Shown: in pieces, positions 7,360 through 9,127 of the stretch
Position numbering within the stretch: the first letter of the stretch is position 1
Layout of the letters: each line of letters starts with the position of its first letter
Notes under the pieces: model-generated
What the model was told of the DNA's origin: nothing
Databases searched by the model: none
The model's input: only the letters and a program-made list of their open reading frames with translations
Made by a program: the position numbers and the translations under genes
Assembly (NCBI GenBank): GCA_035294325.1
Contig: DATGLE010000234.1
Location: 1 to 9,127 of the forward strand
Origin: DATGLE01 sp035294325
GTDB lineage: Bacteria > Chloroflexota > Ktedonobacteria > Ktedonobacterales > Ktedonobacteraceae
Length of the DNA stretch: 9,127 bases
Reading direction: 5' to 3'

Positions 7360-7507
7360 CGTAAAAGGTCATGAGGCAAAAGGAGGCTGCCGGAGATGAG
7401 AATCCCTGGCAACCTCGAATTTCAAAAAGCCCTGGTTTCAATACTAGAGAAAATTGGTAGATGAACCTAGTGGGAAGCAGGGACAGTTCAGAGGTCTTTA
7501 GATGCGT

Positions 7508-9127
7508 CTATAGCCCATCAAGGTCCGGGATCTGCCCCACAGTTCTCCAATCCAGATAGTCCTTCCCCTCTATGCCGCCTTCACCGCCGGGACCCGGGTC
7601 CAGAGCCGCGCTATTAAGCATCGCTACTCCATCTGGAGCGCCTGTGCCTCCCCGCGGCCCGCTGGCAGTATCTCCACTTGTATTCGCTGCCGCTGTCCTG
7701 CCTGCGGAGCCGTTTGCTCCTGCTCTATTCGCAACTTCCGGCCAGGTTCCTGACCCATTCGCCCTTAACCCATTCCCATTCGGAGCATTACTATCCGGTC
7801 CGCCCATCCCGGTCTCTCGTGCACCGATCAGTCCGCTGCTCAGGCCAGGCATGACCTCTGGTCCATCTATGCTCTGCGCGGACGCCCCCTGAGCATCTGG
7901 CAGCGCCGTACTGGCCGCGCGCTGCCCCCATCTCGGATTGGTTCCCGGTCCGCTTCTGTTCGCTGTCGCTGAATGGCCCTGCTGTTGTCCCCCACCCAGA
8001 CCCGCCAGCGTCCCCGCCAGCCCCAGACCCGCCGAGACTCCCATTTGCAATGCTTCCAGTTGCACGGTAATCGTCAATACCGCCGCCGACGCCATAGCCT
8101 GGCCTGCCGCCATCAGTGTGTGCGTCGATGACTCTTCCAGCAGCGCGGGTATGCGGAAGATGAACCAGAGCGCCCCGATTTTGCACAGACTCACGAGAGC
8201 ATCAGCATGTATTATCTGATCGTTGAGCTGAGAGTGGAGTTCGTGAAAGATCGTGGGCACGATCAACTCGACCACGATCAGGGCGGCCACCTGACAAAAC
8301 TGCGTAAAGACCGTGGCAAGAAAGCCTCGTATCCCCAGGCGCGTCACCGGATAGCCCACTTTGTTCGGCAGTGCCAGGCACGCAAAGATCACTGGCATCA
8401 GGCCGGAATAGAGTCCGATGAAAAAGACGCGGATAATAAACTGCGCCAGCAGCATCAGATCCAGAATCTTGATGATGAGAGAGAGCATATCGAAGAGCGA
8501 GTGGATATTGCCGAGTAAACTCGTAAAATCGAGGTCTATGGGGGTGATATCGAGGCCCTCGTGCGTAATATCCTTCACAACATAGCACGCTCTATTACTC
8601 GGGCTGATGTTAAACGAGCATCTCATCCCATTCGGGGAGGGAATGGCCCGCGCAGGATCAAATACGCTGACCGGTTCCGTCACCGTCACGCCCGATTTGA
8701 GCGAGATCGGCGCGTTGGCGTTGGCCCAGTTGTAGAGATCGACGGAGAGCGCATTATTGAGCGACAGGAAGAAGATAATGAAGATCATACTGACATGGGC
8801 GGCGATCAAACCCAGCAGAGCGCCCGGCAGGCTCTCCAACGCCTGAGCGTAGCGAAAGACTGTCCCGGCTACCATGATCTGCAAACCATAGAGTGCCAAC
8901 ATGAGCACCACGCACACATCTACCGCGCCCAGCATGGTACTCCACAACTTGATCACCAGCGGCTGCTGATAGGTCACGCTCGGATCGGTGAAAAAAAAGA
9001 GTGAACTGCCATCTTGCAGAGGATTCTGAACTTTGTTGGCCGGCTCAACTGTCTCCGACAGGCTCAAACAGTCGGGAGTGATCAGGTGAGGGTCGCTACA
9101 GGGGGCGGATGCCGGGATGGGTGGCAC
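7508..9127 (-). CDS. VirB6/TrbL-like polytopic T4SS channel protein with Gly/Asn/Ala-rich tail (5'-truncated by the window)
   Basis: In-frame coding runs from the window edge to a TAG at 7508, giving 539 visible residues. The true start and signal peptide lie beyond 9127: the first visible residues (PCSDPHLITPDC) align with residues 71-82 of the paralogue at 6137-7342, and the GTG at the edge is just an internal valine. Membrane helices lie at about 68-90, 100-125, 210-250 (two) and 265-292, with WFIFRIP at 321-327. Compared with the paralogue, the loop after YNWA is enlarged (about 140-198) and holds two extra cysteines (170 and 181). Past about residue 377 comes a tail of roughly 160 residues rich in Gly, Ala, Asn, Ser, Thr and Pro, ending in an acidic YLDWRTVGQIPDLDGL segment. 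Long hydrophilic C-terminal domains are known in monoderm VirB6 proteins, though usually folded. The tail's role is unknown. Confidence 0.85.
   Translation of the reverse strand: MPPIPASAPCSDPHLITPDCLSLSETVEPANKVQNPLQDGSSLFFFTDPSVTYQQPLVIKLWSTMLGAVDVCVVLMLALYGLQIMVAGTVFRYAQALESLPGALLGLIAAHVSMIFIIFFLSLNNALSVDLYNWANANAPISLKSGVTVTEPVSVFDPARAIPSPNGMRCSFNISPSNRACYVVKDITHEGLDITPIDLDFTSLLGNIHSLFDMLSLIIKILDLMLLAQFIIRVFFIGLYSGLMPVIFACLALPNKVGYPVTRLGIRGFLATVFTQFCQVAALIVVELIVPTIFHELHSQLNDQIIHADALVSLCKIGALWFIFRIPALLEESSTHTLMAAGQAMASAAVLTITVQLEALQMGVSAGLGLAGTLAGLGGGQQQGHSATANRSGPGTNPRWGQRAASTALPDAQGASAQSIDGPEVMPGLSSGLIGARETGMGGPDSNAPNGNGLRANGSGTWPEVANRAGANGSAGRTAAANTSGDTASGPRGGTGAPDGVAMLNSAALDPGPGGEGGIEGKDYLDWRTVGQIPDLDGL

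Noticed and set aside
7343..7507. Internal promoter in the gap between the two VirB6-like genes
   Set aside because: Several TTGAAA-like hexamers are present, but none has a convincing -10 element at 16-18 bases; the AT-richer composition alone is not enough.
7508..7999. Gly/Asn-rich repeat region as a direct-repeat array or CRISPR-like element
   Set aside because: The DNA has biased composition but no regular repeat unit, and it is in frame to the end of the VirB6-like gene.

Overview
The window carries one strand-coherent gene cluster, read entirely on the minus strand. It looks like the core of a conjugative (type IV secretion, T4SS) apparatus of a single-membrane bacterium. In transcription order it holds: (1) a VirB6/TrbL-like polytopic membrane protein with a long Gly/Ala/Asn/Ser-rich tail, whose 5' end lies beyond base 9127; (2) a second, shorter VirB6/TrbL-like paralogue with an intact signal peptide; (3) a 600-residue membrane-anchored cell-wall protein that joins CHAP-like, C39-like and lytic transglycosylase (SLT) domains; (4) a small VirB2/TrbC-like pilin candidate; (5) a PrgI/VirB3-like inner-membrane protein; (6) the VirB4 ATPase; (7) the start of a protein with two membrane segments and a proline-rich linker, possibly a VirD4-like coupling protein, which runs off the window at base 1.

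Gaps range from 10 to about 165 bases, with a Shine-Dalgarno-like sequence before most starts. No convincing promoter or terminator is visible inside the window, so transcription probably begins upstream of base 9127 and continues past base 1. No tRNA, rRNA, CRISPR array, insertion sequence or attachment site was found, and no stretch over 300 bases lacks a gene.

Organism: the DNA is moderately GC-rich. A PrgI-type VirB3, a VirB4 with a monoderm-style N-terminal domain, and no VirB7/VirB9/VirB10 genes in view suggest a bacterium without an outer membrane. The style resembles Chloroflexota (for example Ktedonobacteria) or Actinobacteria. This is an inference from architecture and memory, not a database result. 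The window cannot show whether the cluster belongs to an integrative element, a plasmid or a chromosomal secretion locus, because no relaxase, integrase or origin of transfer is visible.

Working model (inference): the two VirB6-like proteins, PrgI and VirB4 form the inner-membrane channel and its motor. The pilin-like protein supplies a surface or channel component. The tri-domain hydrolase opens the thick peptidoglycan, and the 3' gene may deliver substrate. The most unusual points are the tandem diverged VirB6 pair, in which only one copy has a large low-complexity tail, and the fusion of three papain-like or muramidase-type domains in one VirB1-role protein.
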